A DNA stretch of 64,000 bases from Pyrus communis (Eukaryota > Streptophyta > Magnoliopsida > Rosales > Rosaceae), in assembly GCF_963583255.1 (NCBI RefSeq), contig NC_084803.1, positions 4,375,621 through 4,439,620 of the forward strand, given 5' to 3'. A model generated the notes under the pieces. It made no database searches. It worked only from the letters and a program-made list of their open reading frames with translations, and was not told the origin of the DNA. How positions within the stretch are numbered: the first letter of the stretch is position 1; every line of letters begins with the position of its first letter. This document shows, one piece after another, positions 26,801 to 39,813 of this stretch. Made by a program: the position numbers and the translations under genes.

Positions 26801-28755
26801 ACAGCAAACTGAAATACCTCCCTTAAATCATTTTCTCAGGTAAATAGTTCAATTTTTTTCCTCTTAAGTAAACAATAAATCACCTTTTCCATTTACTATT
26901 CTAGTCAGAAAAAGAAAAGGAAAAAACCCTTGACCTTTTCATAGGTATCAGGATCAGCTAGATTTTAGAAGTATTAAAACAGAGGAAGAAACTCAAAAGA
27001 TGAAGACTTACAGCATCCTTAAATGCATGAAAAGCATCCTTTGGAAGGTACGCATAAGTAGTTCCACTATCCAATACAGTTCCATGATTGCCATTAAAGA
27101 TCTTGGGATTTAACTTCAAAGGTTTTCCGGCCACATGTATTTTCTTCAGGTCAATGTTGTAATATGGACTGTTTCAATCCAAAAACTAGAGTATATGTGT
27201 GAGATGCACAAAATACATTCTTCATGAAAATAAGTTTGAATTTATTGGTAATATAAAAGTGTGCACCTGCGAAAGCGATCTGAGTGAGCAAATACCATAT
27301 CAGGGGGAGATTTCATCCCGCCAAGAACCATGGCACCCCCTCCTACACCCATCCCTCCGTAGCATAATGAGAATGAATCACTAATAACACCCTTGTCAAC
27401 AAGTTGATCCATTACACTAAGTTGACCACGACCCAACCCGATAATTCCATCAGCACGTTGACTGTAAAGATCACCAGTTTCAACATTTTCACAACCAAAA
27501 ACAGCACGCTGGGGCACAAGCACACTCTCGTTACCAAATGAAATGAAGTCCTCACCAAGCACCCCACTACTAGAGCTCATCTCAGCATACCGCCGCTCAT
27601 AAGTGCATTGAGCTTCTTTCTTGTCACAGTTACAATTGATACTGCACTTCACAGGTTGATATGTACTAGATAAATCAGGCTGGAACCTGGGGTCCTGCAT
27701 AACAAAACCAATTTAGCTTCGATACAAATGAGTTAATTCAAATATATCCAAACATACGGAGAATCTGCAAGCAGTTAGTTAGGACTTCAACACGCAAGTT
27801 GAATAAACCCTCTACCTATGCAGAATGATTGACAAAAGGAGTAGGAAAACAGGATTTGTTCAGCTCCAAACAAAAAAAGAACTAAGAACCCATTTGGTGA
27901 AGTTCTATTTTTAATTCTGGAAATCCGAAAACAATTCTCCGATTCTTTCATGCTTTTAGCACATGGAAAAAAAAACTGAACACATTACTAGACTACAGCT
28001 AAACTAACGAATGTGATTCGCATTGTGTTACTCCCTACCTTCTTAATCTTAAGAAGCATGCTAAACTTTATACTGCATTTCAATCAAGAATAGTAAACAA
28101 CAATTATCGAGCTTTTTTCGCTCCAAACAACTGAAGTCAATCCTAAACCCCACTCGAACATTTCTTGGCTGCAATTAACATTATTCGGATAGCATCCCAA
28201 ACTAGAGGTATAGAAAATTGAAAAAACTAAAATATATTACTGTATGATAGACAGGCAAAACCTAATTGCAGACTTAACGACTAATAACTAGAATTAAGCA
28301 CAGAAATGAAGCCGAACCTGATGAATACCACACTGTTCACAGTCAAAGCAAGGCACATAAGTCACTGTACTTCCCGTATCCACAATCAGCGCGAATTGCT
28401 GCGGCGGCGTCCCAATCCACACCCGCGTCGTGTAGTACCTGTTTCCAATTCCCAGTTCCAGAACCTTCCAATCAACACATAATTCGAAATATCAAAAGCT
28501 ATAAAATTTGGGAAATTTGGGAGGAAAGTCAAACCCGTTGGCGAGAAGATCGTCGTATAGCCTCATGTGCGCGTTGGGCACCGATCTCTGGAGCCGCCGG
28601 CCGTCAGGTCGCCGGTGGTGCCAATTGGATTTGGGAGACGAGAGATGGAGAGGGAGGATCATCGGATGGCGGTGATCGTCGGAGAGTGAAGCAAACGCGC
28701 CGCAGAGGTTCAGCAGCAGGGAGTAGATGAGAAGGAAAGAGGTCCGCCGAGCCAT
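23882..28755 (-). CDS. Membrane-anchored A1 aspartic protease
   Basis: Twelve exons joined by GT-AG introns: 28755-28535, 28438-28318, 27694-27267, 27168-27012, 26730-26648, 26545-26449, 25827-25758, 25574-25368, 25174-25053, 24633-24532, 24433-24336 and 24062-23882. Together they give 628 residues with every junction in frame. A signal peptide covers about residues 1-22. The two catalytic motifs are intact: DTGST at D94 and DSGTT at D290. IIGLGRGQLS and the cysteine-rich CFDCEQCG and CSINCNCDKKEAQC segments are typical of plant pepsin-like enzymes. A transmembrane helix lies near residues 577-597 (LAVVVGSIITSVVGLLALGT), followed by a short cytoplasmic tail. The closest Arabidopsis proteins I recall are At5g43100 and At3g50050. 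The substrate is unknown. Intron 6 carries a MITE. Confidence 0.93.
26100..26395. mobile_element. hAT-type MITE within intron 6 of the aspartic-protease gene
   Basis: The right end reads CACCTCGGTACCAAACCAGG, and its complement begins GGCCTGGTTTGGT, a common hAT-like MITE end in plants. Inside, GTGTTTGGTAAAC occurs in both orientations, with AAGCTG/CAGCTT blocks, forming a long imperfect foldback. The left terminus is worn, so its limit is approximate. It sits between the exons at 26449-26545 and 25758-25827 and should be spliced out. Confidence 0.65.
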
Positions 28756-30223
28756 GGCTGCTGCCTACTACGACGGAGGCGTAGAGGACTTTAGTCCTTC
28801 GTGGTCGCACGGTTCATACGCAGTGCTTCACAAATGGAATTTCTCTGGACCTGAATGTACTTTTTATATTTGGGCGGCGGAATTGGCGGCGATTTGAAGA
28901 TAATTTTGGGTCAAGGTCAACGGAAAAAATTAATACCTTTGCATTGGAATGTTTGCTGGCAAATACCAGAAATCTTCTCAATTATGTTTAGACTCAATAA
29001 TTTTATTCGTTTTCTCTATAAAATATTTTCTTAATAGAAAGGAAAATTTGTTGTAAGCTTATTTAACTGTTGAATGACAGAGGAAGAGGGGCGGCAAGCA
29101 GAGATAAAAAGAGAGAATTGGTGAGCGATGTGATTTCTTACCGTCTTTATTTATTGTAGTAAGAAAATGTGAACTAATTTTTCTCAAGTAATACAATACA
29201 ATCAAAAACTATGTATTACTTACGGTAGTAAGAAACAAGAATTCTAACTTTTCAATTAATAAATTACAATGAGGAAAAAACTATGTATTACTTACGGTAG
29301 TAAGAAACGAGAATTCTAACTTTTCAATTAATACATTACAATCAGGAAATTATACTTTATTTATAAAAGTAAGGAAGGTCCATTTTAAGTAATACATTGC
29401 GGTCAAGAAATTATTTAAAAATATTATAAATTCTCATAATGGTTTATTAGAATTTACATAAATCACATGTTGCAACAAAAATAACATTTTCCGGACCTTC
29501 TTTGTACTACCGTCATGACTGTTGTTTTCAATTGAATTACTTAATTCATATCCAATGACAAAAAACAAAAAGAGATTCATAAGAAACTAAAAAAAATGTG
29601 AAAATCAGCTCTGAAAATAAAAACTAAATCTTTATCAAGCGATTCCTTAAAAAAATTACTGAACAATATTCCATCCAGAATTGTGAATAAACATTTCCCT
29701 ATGTAAATATAAATAGCATCTGAAACTGAAACTTTTAGCAGCAAGAACACATACTATTACATTGTTTTAACTTTTTACTGTTTTACATGGATAAAAGAAA
29801 AGAAAATTACTGCAGAGTTAATTCAGAATAATTTCTTCATAGCTATTGCCTTCCCAGTTGACATGACAGAGTACAACAATCAACTGTGGGAGCGATCACA
29901 ATACAAAAACCTATTCCCCCAACACAAAACAGTTGGAGGATCACTCAACTCTACATCGCTCTATGATCCCCTCTGGACAGGATTTCGATATTACAAAAAC
30001 TAAAGTTAGCTCCTAACCGGCTGCAGATATCCACACGCATATATTTTCACTGTTCCAATTAACGAATCCTTGCACCCCTACCTACAAATGTGACCTGGAA
30101 ATGTAGGCGGAAGAAACCCTACAAGATAGCGAAAGAGATCAATCCCTCGACGTTTCAGTTTGGGACAGAAAAATGAAACCAACGCAACAGACACCCTAGA
30201 AATGCAATTTCTTACTTGCTTGT
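28756..30223. other. Spacer between protease promoter and Pumilio 3' end
   Basis: The left part is the protease gene's promoter and 5' UTR and the right part is the Pumilio 3' UTR and flank. A 72-bp tandem duplication is listed separately. No other gene is visible. Confidence 0.5.
29208..29351. repeat. 72-bp tandem duplication
   Basis: Two adjacent copies (29208-29279 and 29280-29351) share ACTATGTATTACTTACGGTA and differ at only a few bases. Confidence 0.9.
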
Positions 30224-33166
30224 CTATTTATGCCGCAGGCACCTGTCACGCCGAGCTAGTACCTTTCTTCCATAAGAATTGCCACGCAAGAAGTCGGAGT
30301 ATAAACCAACCAGATTTAGTAGAGCTTCATGGTAGATACCCTGTTCTTGTGCAATAAATGAGATTCAAAAACCACACAATTGAAATTTAATCAAAATTGT
30401 CTAGGCTTCAAAGACAAAATGGACATATCAAAAGATAATTTCACAGCTACAGGGATCATAAGTTGATAATTTCACCCCCTCCTTTACATGGTGACCATAT
30501 ATGCACCCAAAAAAAGTCTAGAGACAGGGAGCTTAGCTAATTACTTTTACAAGTAAAATGAACAATACGGGCAAGTAAAAACATCCAAATGCAGTCCACC
30601 TTACTGACACTAAATTCGTATGTAATCAAAGAGAGTATATCGAATGGATTAACACAAATATACATTATTGGCCAAAAGGAGACACCATTTAACTCAAGCA
30701 ACTCAATCGTTATTCCTACTGGGAAAAAAAAAAAAAAAGAAGAGCAAGTTGATACTTATTAGGACAATCACTTAAGATGATCTAACCTTAGAAACCTCGA
30801 GTGCTGTCTGGATGACAAAGTTCCCATACTGGTGAACAAGAAGCATTGACACATTTGGGTTGGTAACCAACTCAAATATAATCTGTGAAGATTGTTCTTC
30901 GCTTGACTCAGACAAGCATTTCTCCACAACGCAACTCCCGTACTTATTCAACGACATAGAAATATAACTGCCTTGAAGTTGTCTCAAAAGGTTTTGTGTG
31001 ATTCGCGGGATCCTCAAACCCAGTAAATGTTGCACCACGTAGTTTCTAGGGTATCAGGAAAATAACGGAAAACATTAAGCAAAGATCCAGAGCGATATGT
31101 TAAAAAAGTTAAGGATGAAGTTTCATAGGAACAAACCCGTAGCGATCTACTGCAAGTACTGTTGCTTTCCCTATGATAGCATTAACCAGGCGTTCTCTAT
31201 TTTCACCACTAGAGTGCTCAACGCACTTTTGTAGCACACAACAGCCACTTTTGTCCTTCCCAATCATAGAACAGTTAATAGCCACCACACATAGAAGACC
31301 CTGCCAAAGAAAATGTGCCAGAAAATCAAGATATCATGTCCTGTACCTAGGTAGAGTGGATTCAAGAGCTAGTTACAAAGAGCTTCTAAGATGATGTTTT
31401 AAGCAATATGGAAAGATTGGTGCTTGTTGATTACTAAATCTTGTATCTGCAAGTGACATGCATGTCCCTTACTAGTTACGGTTATGAAGAAATTTTAAAA
31501 CACAAACGTTGGATGTGAAAATATGATATGGAACGCAATATGTTTTGGGAGTGGGACAAATCTTCAGGTGAAAACCGTTGATATGTGAAGTAATTATGAA
31601 AAATAAAGATCATCTATTGAACCTAACGATCTACATAACCTTCAATTACAAGACTCCGTCATGTGATTCAAGGATATAAAAGTCATGTGCTTCGCCGACA
31701 TATTTAGAAATAAAAAGCCCAAAATTGTGGTTGTTCAATTAGGATTGAAGCAAGGCACCAATCGAGTCCCATCTGCAGTTAAAAACTACTTCCAAATGGA
31801 TGTATCACGCCCATTGTTTGAATGAATCACAACCAATAATAGCCAATTACAAATAACATTAGGTACATGGATGATAATTTCCTGCTTTCGAAAGCTAATA
31901 AGCTAAAGTTGCATCTCTTCACAAGCTGTAAATCGGCTTAAAAATCATAACTTTAATGATCAAGAGTAAGTACTAATCATGGATTCGTGCAACCTAATGA
32001 TCACGAAAGAGACATGAGCAGAACTAGCAAACATCAAGCATGTAAGACTAGCATAATAAAATACAAAGATAGTTACAAATGGCGTAAACAAGACAAGAAC
32101 ATTACCCTGTTGTCTTCCTCAGAAAAATTCTCTAAGCAATATTCGATCACATGTTGGCCGTTGTTGTTCTTACTCAACACAGCGGCACCAGGGCTCAGAG
32201 CTCCCATAATCAGCGACACTTGCTCTTGGTTAGTAACATACCGCAACAATTTCTGTACAGTGCGAGTCCTGTCACAAGAAAGATAGGAACAATTACCAAA
32301 CAATTATTTGGTCAGCAATCTTAAAAGTTAGAACAATTACCAGCACATGTACAAACAACAACGCAACGGACTTGTAACTTAAGTGGTTAAGAGCATTTAC
32401 ACAGACCATACCCGCGATTGTCCAGGGCAATACAAACCAGTGACGTATGACTCTCCATTATCAACTTCGAAAGCATACGGGTCCTCTGCTCTTCATTGCA
32501 AACCTCCACAAGCTTCTGGACGACATAGTTCCCGTGAGGGTCAAGCATCAAAACGACCACATTTTCCATAACCTCCAAGAATATCAAATCAATCACATCC
32601 CTGTTCGGTGCAACATCCATTGTTTTCTGCAGAAAACGACAGCCGTACTGCTCCTTGGCCAAAGCAGCAATTTTTCCGCGCAAATCAGCCAACGACAACC
32701 GATCCAGTGTTTCACGAAACCCAGCAATGTCAGAATGCACCCAGCAATCTTGATTGGGAACAAAGCCATTCGAGCCATTAGTAATATCAGAGTCCACCCA
32801 GCAATTTTCAAGACCAAGGTTCCCAAAAACCCCATCCCCGCCCTTCTGCAAGCTCAGAGCACTCTGTAACGACTCTCCGCCGCCAAAAGGCAACGAATTT
32901 CCGCCGCTATATCCGTGATCGCTTGATGGGTAGTTCAGCGCAGACCCATTACTGTGATCGCCGCCGTCAATGCCAGAAATCCGCGGCTGCTGGCGACTGA
33001 AAGCTGACACATTTAGGCGAGAAAAGGCAGCCTCCAGGGTTTGATCAGAATGGGATTCTCCTCCAATGTGGTTCTGCGACGATGAGCTTCCGGGCACACA
33101 TTCCGGCGACAAAAATTCCGGAGCCCAAAGCGACTTCGTTTCCGGGAAGCACCGAAAACCTTCCAT
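30224..33166 (-). CDS. Pumilio/PUF RNA-binding protein
   Basis: Five exons, 33166-32412, 32268-32106, 31300-31137, 31045-30787 and 30340-30224, with GT-AG introns and consistent phases, encode 485 residues. The start MEGFRCFPE was preferred over the upstream in-frame start at 33391, which lies in leader-like sequence. The first 180 residues are low-complexity (serine, glycine, asparagine). A C-terminal PUF domain of eight helical repeats follows. Their RNA-contact helices read GCRFLQ, GNYVVQ, GTRTVQ, GQHVIE, GCCVLQ, GNYVVQ, GSCVVE and GNFVIQ. PUF proteins bind UGUA-containing 3' UTRs and regulate mRNA decay or translation in the cytoplasm. This copy resembles the APUM12-14 group of Arabidopsis. 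The 38-residue last exon is short and lies at the far end of the gene. Confidence 0.92.
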
Positions 33167-33523
33167 TATCCGCCTCAACAGGGATGAAATTCCGACTCTG
33201 GAGTCTTGAGAGAGAAAAAAAGCTTCGAACTTTCGGAGGTTTTTTGAGAGAGTGGAGGATTCTGAAATTGCGATGGGGGAGAGAGGAAGATTTTTAATTG
33301 GGGGGCAATTGAAAAAAAAGGGGAAAAAGCTTGACCAGTGAGAGACTGAAATGGGAAGTGAGAGAGTTTCAATGGGGGTGTGAGTTTGCATGCAACTTAT
33401 GGAAAGTTTTCATGCGAGAGAGAAAGCGTGAACAGGAAGAGAAAAAAGTGGCCATATCTCTCGCTTTCTCTCCGTGTACGCGGCGTCTGTCTGTCACCTC
33501 AAACATTGGTCCCCAAAATAAAA

Positions 33524-33967
33524 TATTAAAAAATATTGGGGTCTCATTGACCAATAGGATCATTGTACTTTTAAGGCCTTGTACTTTCTTTCTTTGTGAA
33601 TTTCATTCTTTCTGTGTTCGTTCGTTCGTTTGTTTTTTATTTTATTTTATTTTATTTTATTTTTATTTTTTTAAAATTTGTGTGCGAAAGAAGAGAAAAA
33701 AAAATGAGAGCTTTTCGAGTACGTTTGTGGGGAGGTATGAAAAGTTTGAGAGAAAAGTATTAAAAAATATTGGGGTCTCATTGACCAATAGGATCATTGT
33801 ACTTTTAAGGCCTTGTACTTTCTTTCTTTGTGAATTTCATTCTTTCTGTGTTCGTTCGTTTTTTTTTTATTTTTTATTTTTTTAAATTTGTGTGCGAAAG
33901 AAGAGAAAAAAAAAGAGAGCTTTTCGAGTACGTTTGTGGGGAGGTATGAAAAGTTTGAGAGAAAAGT
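33524..33967. repeat. 234-bp tandem duplication upstream of Pumilio
   Basis: Copy 1 is 33524-33757 and copy 2 is 33758-33967. Both carry TATTGGGGTCTCATTGACCA, TTTTCGAGTACGTTTGTGGG and a CGTTCGTT tract. They are nearly identical except for the length of an internal T/A-rich tract. The duplication begins about 360 bp upstream of the Pumilio start codon. Confidence 0.93.
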
Positions 33968-35765
33968 TGGGCTCCTTTTAACCGGTTGACAGCAAAACCT
34001 GTTGCATATAAAGTGTGAGACATAAAAGAATGGTCATCTTACAGATCTTGTGATTGTGATCGTTTGTCGTATATCATGTGATCATAAATTATTTTAAATT
34101 TTTAAATTTTAAATTAAATATAAATACTACCTAACGAAAATTGATTGCATAATGTACGATAAATGAGCACGATCGCAAAATCCATCCCTAAGAAAATGAT
34201 CTGACGATGATCCTTTTCCCTTTCTAGGCTCTGCTTGAACGCATACCCTCCCCGGATGGTTGACGATCATTAGTTTATTACACCGCCTCCTTTTCACTAT
34301 TTTCATTAATAAATAATAATAAAAATTATAAAAAAAAAAAAAAAAAAAACCTAGCTAGGGACTAAGCCATAACCAGCAATGACCAATTGATCAACGAAAC
34401 TTATAATAAAGATATAATGAAATGTCACAAGTATAGAGCAAAGTTTGCAATTGTAAACCACATGTGACAAACATAATTATCTGCTCCAAATGAAGTTAAA
34501 GAATCTACTACATGAAATCCTTCTCAATAAATATGTATACATACAAATCGCATTTGACAAAAACGCTATAAAAGAAACAAAGTGTTCATAAACAATTTTT
34601 CCAGTCCATATATATATATATAACCGCATTAAGAGCCTTATAAAATAAAAAATGAATCACCAACATGCTTCCGGTCTTTGACTGAAGCTATACGCACATT
34701 AGTACTAGTAGTTTGTCTCACATTCTTTCTTGAAATAAGACGAAAATATAGGCCTCTCGGGGACGTTTTCTGAGTCAATTTCCAATGATAAAAGACTAGG
34801 TACGGCAGTGAGTCTTATAAGCTGTGAGTAATTGATGTTCATGTTGTTCAGACGAATTATTGCATGTACTGCTTACTTTTCAACTTGGTAGTCCAAAGAC
34901 TAATGCTAGTGACAGAATGGATTCTACATATTTTTGATGTTATAGGTCTCACTTCATGTGAAAAAAATCGAGATGAAATTGGAAGTAAAAATAAAACGTT
35001 GGTGTCTCTTGTATTTATTGATTTATCACATTGATTTGTGCGATGTTATTGGTCTCTAATGCAATGATGTGTTGTGCGTATCAAGTTTGGTAATACAAAA
35101 TTCAAGGCAAAAGTTGAATTATTAAGTATGAGTAAGACTAGACGCACAAACTCTTTTTTATCGTTTTTGTAAAGTGCTGAGACCTATAAAATTTTGAGAT
35201 CATATAGAATCGGCAGCATATCTAGCGTCAAATCTTAACAATTTGCCTCATGTAGAATTCTTCTACGCATGTCAAATGTTGAGTTTTACAATATGGTTGT
35301 GTTTAAAGATGCAGTCCGCATACCAAGTGTCAAATTGAGACCCTCCTGCAATCGGTCTGTCGATCTACAAAACCGTTGTTTGCTGCTTAAAACTGATCAT
35401 TTCATTTCAAACAATCATTCATTGGTCCTTATTTACCACACACCAAACTGCTTGCTTTCTATTGAGTTTAAAAAAGATCGACAATGTTTCCCTTTGTTTT
35501 TCGGCTTGCACGGTTGCAACCCCATCATACTATAAGTAAGAACATCCACAATTCAACCCAAATTATCAGTCAATAAAAATTTTCATGTTTTTGCATCAAT
35601 GTTTAGTTTTGATTACCAAACTGTTACTGTATTGACGTTCAAGACTTTCTTCATCGTTTTATCAATTTTCTTCAGTGGTCTCATCTTTGTCACATTACCA
35701 ATTGAGGAAAAACTTCATACTTGACTAGATCATACTGAATGAAAAAACTTTTTGACTAAAGGGTT

Positions 35766-36341
35766 AGAGGGTTAGATATTGTTAGATATTCAAAGAGACA
35801 TGTCACTGATCTATTCTTAACCATCTATTACTAGATGTTGAGTTTTATTACCAAATATATAAGTGTTGTTAAAAGTATAACCATACACGTATATATTGTA
35901 TTTTATTTTCTCAATTCCCTGACGTGGGACTTATATTCAACAGATAGTTGTTCTGCAACTCGGAGAGGTTATATCACCCTTGCATTTGAACCACAAGCTA
36001 AAACCTTCTTGAGGAGGGTGTAGAAGTCTTCTGAAAGAAGACTGTCTAGCATAACAAGTGAGAGGGTTAGATAGTGTCAAATATTTAGAGAGACATGTCA
36101 ATGATCCACTCTTAACCACATCGATATTGTCCTACCTTAACCATCTATTACTAGGTATTGAGTTTTATCACAAAATATCTCAGTGTTATTAAAAGTAGAA
36201 TTATACACGTATATTTTGTATTTTATTTTCTCAATTCTCTTATGTGGGACATATTCAATAGATATTTGTTCTGCTACTCATAGAGGTTATATCACCCTTG
36301 CGTTGGAACCACAAGCTAAAACCTTCTTGAGGAAGGTGTAG
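35766..36341. repeat. Two direct copies of a 260-280-bp repeat
   Basis: 35766-36023 and 36062-36341 share blocks in the same order: GTTAGATA, AGAGACATGTCA, CCATCTATTACTAG, TTGTATTTTATTTTCTCAAT, GAGGTTATATCACCCTTGC and ACCACAAGCTAAAACCTTCT. Copy 2 has about 25 extra bases. They could be remnants of a retroelement or a dispersed repeat duplicated in place. No coding sequence. Confidence 0.85.
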
Positions 36342-37184
36342 ACTCTAGCCTCACCCTTGTAACATACACACTCGAATGGTCAAATACAATACAAATACGA
36401 CTTCTGAGTAAACTACTGAAATTTTCTTGTGTTATGCAAAGGTTTTTTGTTTGTTGATCTAACCATATTTTAGCACGAGCACATCGTATGCATGTCGTAA
36501 TCAGAACAGTTTCGTTATCATAATTATCGCATAAAAAATTATCCCGCAAAATTTGGAAATCGTTTAATCGATTATGTACGGAAGAAATAATTTAGTTTTG
36601 AAACCATTCATTAAGGTCTACAAAAGGTGATTAAATTTGTCTGCATAAAATTTATTAAACTAAACTTTTAAAAGGTCATTATATTCGCACATCAATTTAC
36701 AAAAACAGTTGTCCAAACTTCACTTCCTCATTTTGTATTAACCCAGCCTCTCAGAGGAATAAGAACTTACCGGCGTCACCATGGTACATGATAAAACTGT
36801 CACCTCAAGAATAACAAAGCAATTCGTTCTAATTTCTAGAGTTTAAAAAGAGGGGAAAGCTACATCTGTTACGGTGAAGGAAATTCATCCCGAATGTTGC
36901 AACGATGCCTTGTCCGTCCTCTAAAATGGAAAAAAGAATATTATGTTCTCACTTTCGACCCGTGCAAAATGACTCTGTGTAGCTCCATTTTGCAAAGGTA
37001 TTCAGTTGCCTGAATTTGTATACTCACTTTAACATATGCACCAAGGTTAGAGAACGTTATGTCGAAAGAATGCTTCAGTCCAGAAAGAGTAGATCAGAGA
37101 CCTCATGCCTAACTGGCTTGCTTTGGTCTGCAGCAGCACAACTCAGAAGTTCCGTGCTTCTTGCAATCTCGTGTGGATGTTGAT

Positions 37185-39813
37185 TCAGCTACCTGAATCT
37201 GCCAACCTCTTGGACAGTGAACTGAAAAAAGTGTAAGGAAGAACACCACTCCGTGAAACAAGATATATGATAAATGTTAGATACGCAGCCGTACCACTGC
37301 AGACCACAAGAGCAAACAGCACTCCTCTGACTTCAGAAATGATGAAATCCAACAACAGATAGCCATTGATCACCATCACCAAAACAGCCACAGTCCATGC
37401 CACTTTCTGCAACATAGATCTTGTCAATGAAACGCTTTACTTAACTAGTATCACTCCAATTTTCAGATTACAAAAAGTAAATGTTTTTTTAGCGTGCAAA
37501 ATGAGCTGCTGAAAACCATAGGATTAGATGTTTTCTCTTTAGAGTCCAAAAGAAATATGAAAGCTGAATTTGTGGATTTCAGAGCGATCCAAGATCAATA
37601 TCAATCATGACTACTTATTACTGAATAGATGGAGCAAAAACTATATAACGAAATGACTGTTCACTTAAAGCTATAAAGAGTATGGCCGAAAAGATAGAAT
37701 AACGAAGTTAACAACATACCTCGAGAACAGGTCCAATCTTAAAGACCCCCATGACCTGCTCCTTGGACACCAAGGTAAGAAGTGGAATAAGAGCAAAAGG
37801 AATCTGAATCGACTGAAGGACATTGAGCCATTCATTCAAAACATCCAACGAAGCCTCAGATCTGTTAAAAATAATTGCTACAATTATAGTAGGCACAATT
37901 GCAAAACTCCGTGTGATCAATGCCCTCAGCCATTTCTTCAAACGGAGATTAAGGAATCCTCCCATTATAAACTGCCCAGCATACGTCCCCGTAATTGTGC
38001 TACTTTGTCCAGCCGCCAATAACCCAATACCCCAGATATAAAGAATCGGATAAAGCCCTCCTCCATACTTCTCCTGAAGAAATTGACCTGCATTTACTAG
38101 TCCTATACTGTCAGCTTGTTTTGTACCATAGAATCCCTTCGCAAAAACAGTGGTGACAAACAAATTGATCATGAAGGAGATCAAAAGTGCAATTGATGAC
38201 TCAATTGAGTAGTAGTTTAGTGCCTCTTGAACCCGTCCCTTCTTGTTCGGATCAATATTTCTTGACTGTACCAGAGCAGAATGCAAAAATACATTGTGTG
38301 GCATAATGACACAACCCACAACTCCCACAGCCTGCCGAATTGTTTTCGAGCTAAGTCTTGGAACCACAATACCTGCGACGAGGAGGTAGTGGATCAACAC
38401 ATATCAGTACACCCCATAGTATTATAGTTTACTAATTTCAACATGTACTTTGCATAATAAAGTACAATTTTTACCCATTAAAAGTTCTTTCCCACTCGGT
38501 TTTGTGTCAACAAACATCCAGGCAAACGATAAACCCATAGTTGCTATGAGAACTGCAAACACAGCTTCCAACTTCCTCACCCCATAGTTCTCAAGAAATA
38601 AAAACATGAAACTGTTGCACAAAAGAGAAAACACAAAACCCTAGTTAACAGAATTATCCCTACATGGCCAAAACCAGCCAACTCCCATACCCATTCACCA
38701 TAAAAAAAAAGATATGAACTTGTCAATTGAAACATAAATTTACCACGAAACACTAAGAAATCTTTCATATATCTGCAATTTTCACTGATAAGTAATTGAA
38801 TTCTTCGAAACCATGAATCACCAACCCCTACTCATTGTAATTAAGTTGAATTTTCGTCAAAAAGTTGAGTTTTAATTGTGAGAGAATATTAAAGCCAACC
38901 AACTGGAATTTAACTCGATTCCAAATTTCCAATCCAATGCCACTTGATCAGCTCATTGTCCCAATAAATAGCATAAGTTCTTTTCAATCAATAGAAAATT
39001 AGCTACAAGATTAAAGATTCAACCAAAAGTCAAGCTGAAAAATCACTACCCCACTTAATGACCCGCTTAAGTCAACATAATTAAGCAAAGAAAACCCAAA
39101 ATACAAAAACAAATCAACAAGCAATTGACAATTAGAGATAACAAAAATCCCAAATCAAGAGTTAAAACAGAGTTAAAACGAGATTAACATAAGTAATTAC
39201 TAAATACCAACCAATCCAACGCCGTAATCAGAACTCCAGCCCATAGCGGCAAGAACCCATTGCTCAGAATCTGAATCGCAATGGCGCTCCCAATGACCTC
39301 CTGAATATCCGCCCCAATCAACGCCAGCTCCGCCATGAACCAGAGCACCAACCCAGCCCATTTCGGATACTCCTCCCTGCAAAGCTCCGCCAAGTGCCGA
39401 CCGGTCGCGACCCCGACCCGGGCGGAGAGCAGCTGGACCAGGAGCCCCATGGCGGTGGCCCACATTAAAAGCCAGAGCAGCGAGTACCCGGCAATCGCGC
39501 CCGACTGGAGATCCCCTTCTAAATTGCCCGGATCTAGAAATGCTATGCTCATCAGAAAACCCGGACCGGTAAACAGCCACAGCTTCTTCCACGAAAAAGG
39601 CGGGACCGCCGTGGAATCGTCCTCGACGGCGTCGTCGACGATCAGGATCTTCTCCCGCGCCTCGAAGGCCACCTCCTCCTCGCCGTCGTCCCATGTCGAC
39701 GACGATGACAGCGAGAGCGACTGCGGCTGCAGCAGGCGGTTAGCTTCGTCGTCGTCGACGTCATCTCGCAGCTTCAACGACTCGTCGTCGTGTTCGCGCA
39801 ATTGGGCGCTCAT
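37185..39813 (-). CDS. NRAMP3/4-type divalent metal transporter
   Basis: Four exons, 39813-39212, 38611-38475, 38372-37720 and 37406-37185, with GT-AG introns, give 537 residues. The start is the ATG at 39813 (MSAQLREHD); the frame extends upstream only through a TTG. The hydrophilic N-terminus holds an acidic stretch and a dileucine motif (RLLQP, about residues 26-30), of the kind that targets Arabidopsis NRAMP3/4 to the vacuolar membrane. Both metal-binding motifs are intact: DPGN (94-97) in TM1 and MPHN (270-273) in TM6. About twelve membrane segments are visible, plus the family signature [13 protein letters not shown]. Relatives export Fe2+ and Mn2+ from the vacuole using the proton gradient; substrate and location here are inferred from sequence similarity. 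Confidence 0.94.

Larger units (their letters stand above)
33167..37184. other. Intergenic region between Pumilio and NRAMP
   Basis: The left part is the Pumilio promoter with a large tandem duplication (33524-33967). The middle is AT-rich with poly-A tracts and a duplicated 260-280-bp segment (35766-36341). The right end is the NRAMP 3' flank. The open frames at 35269-35535 and 36316-36549 have no recognisable features. Confidence 0.5.
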
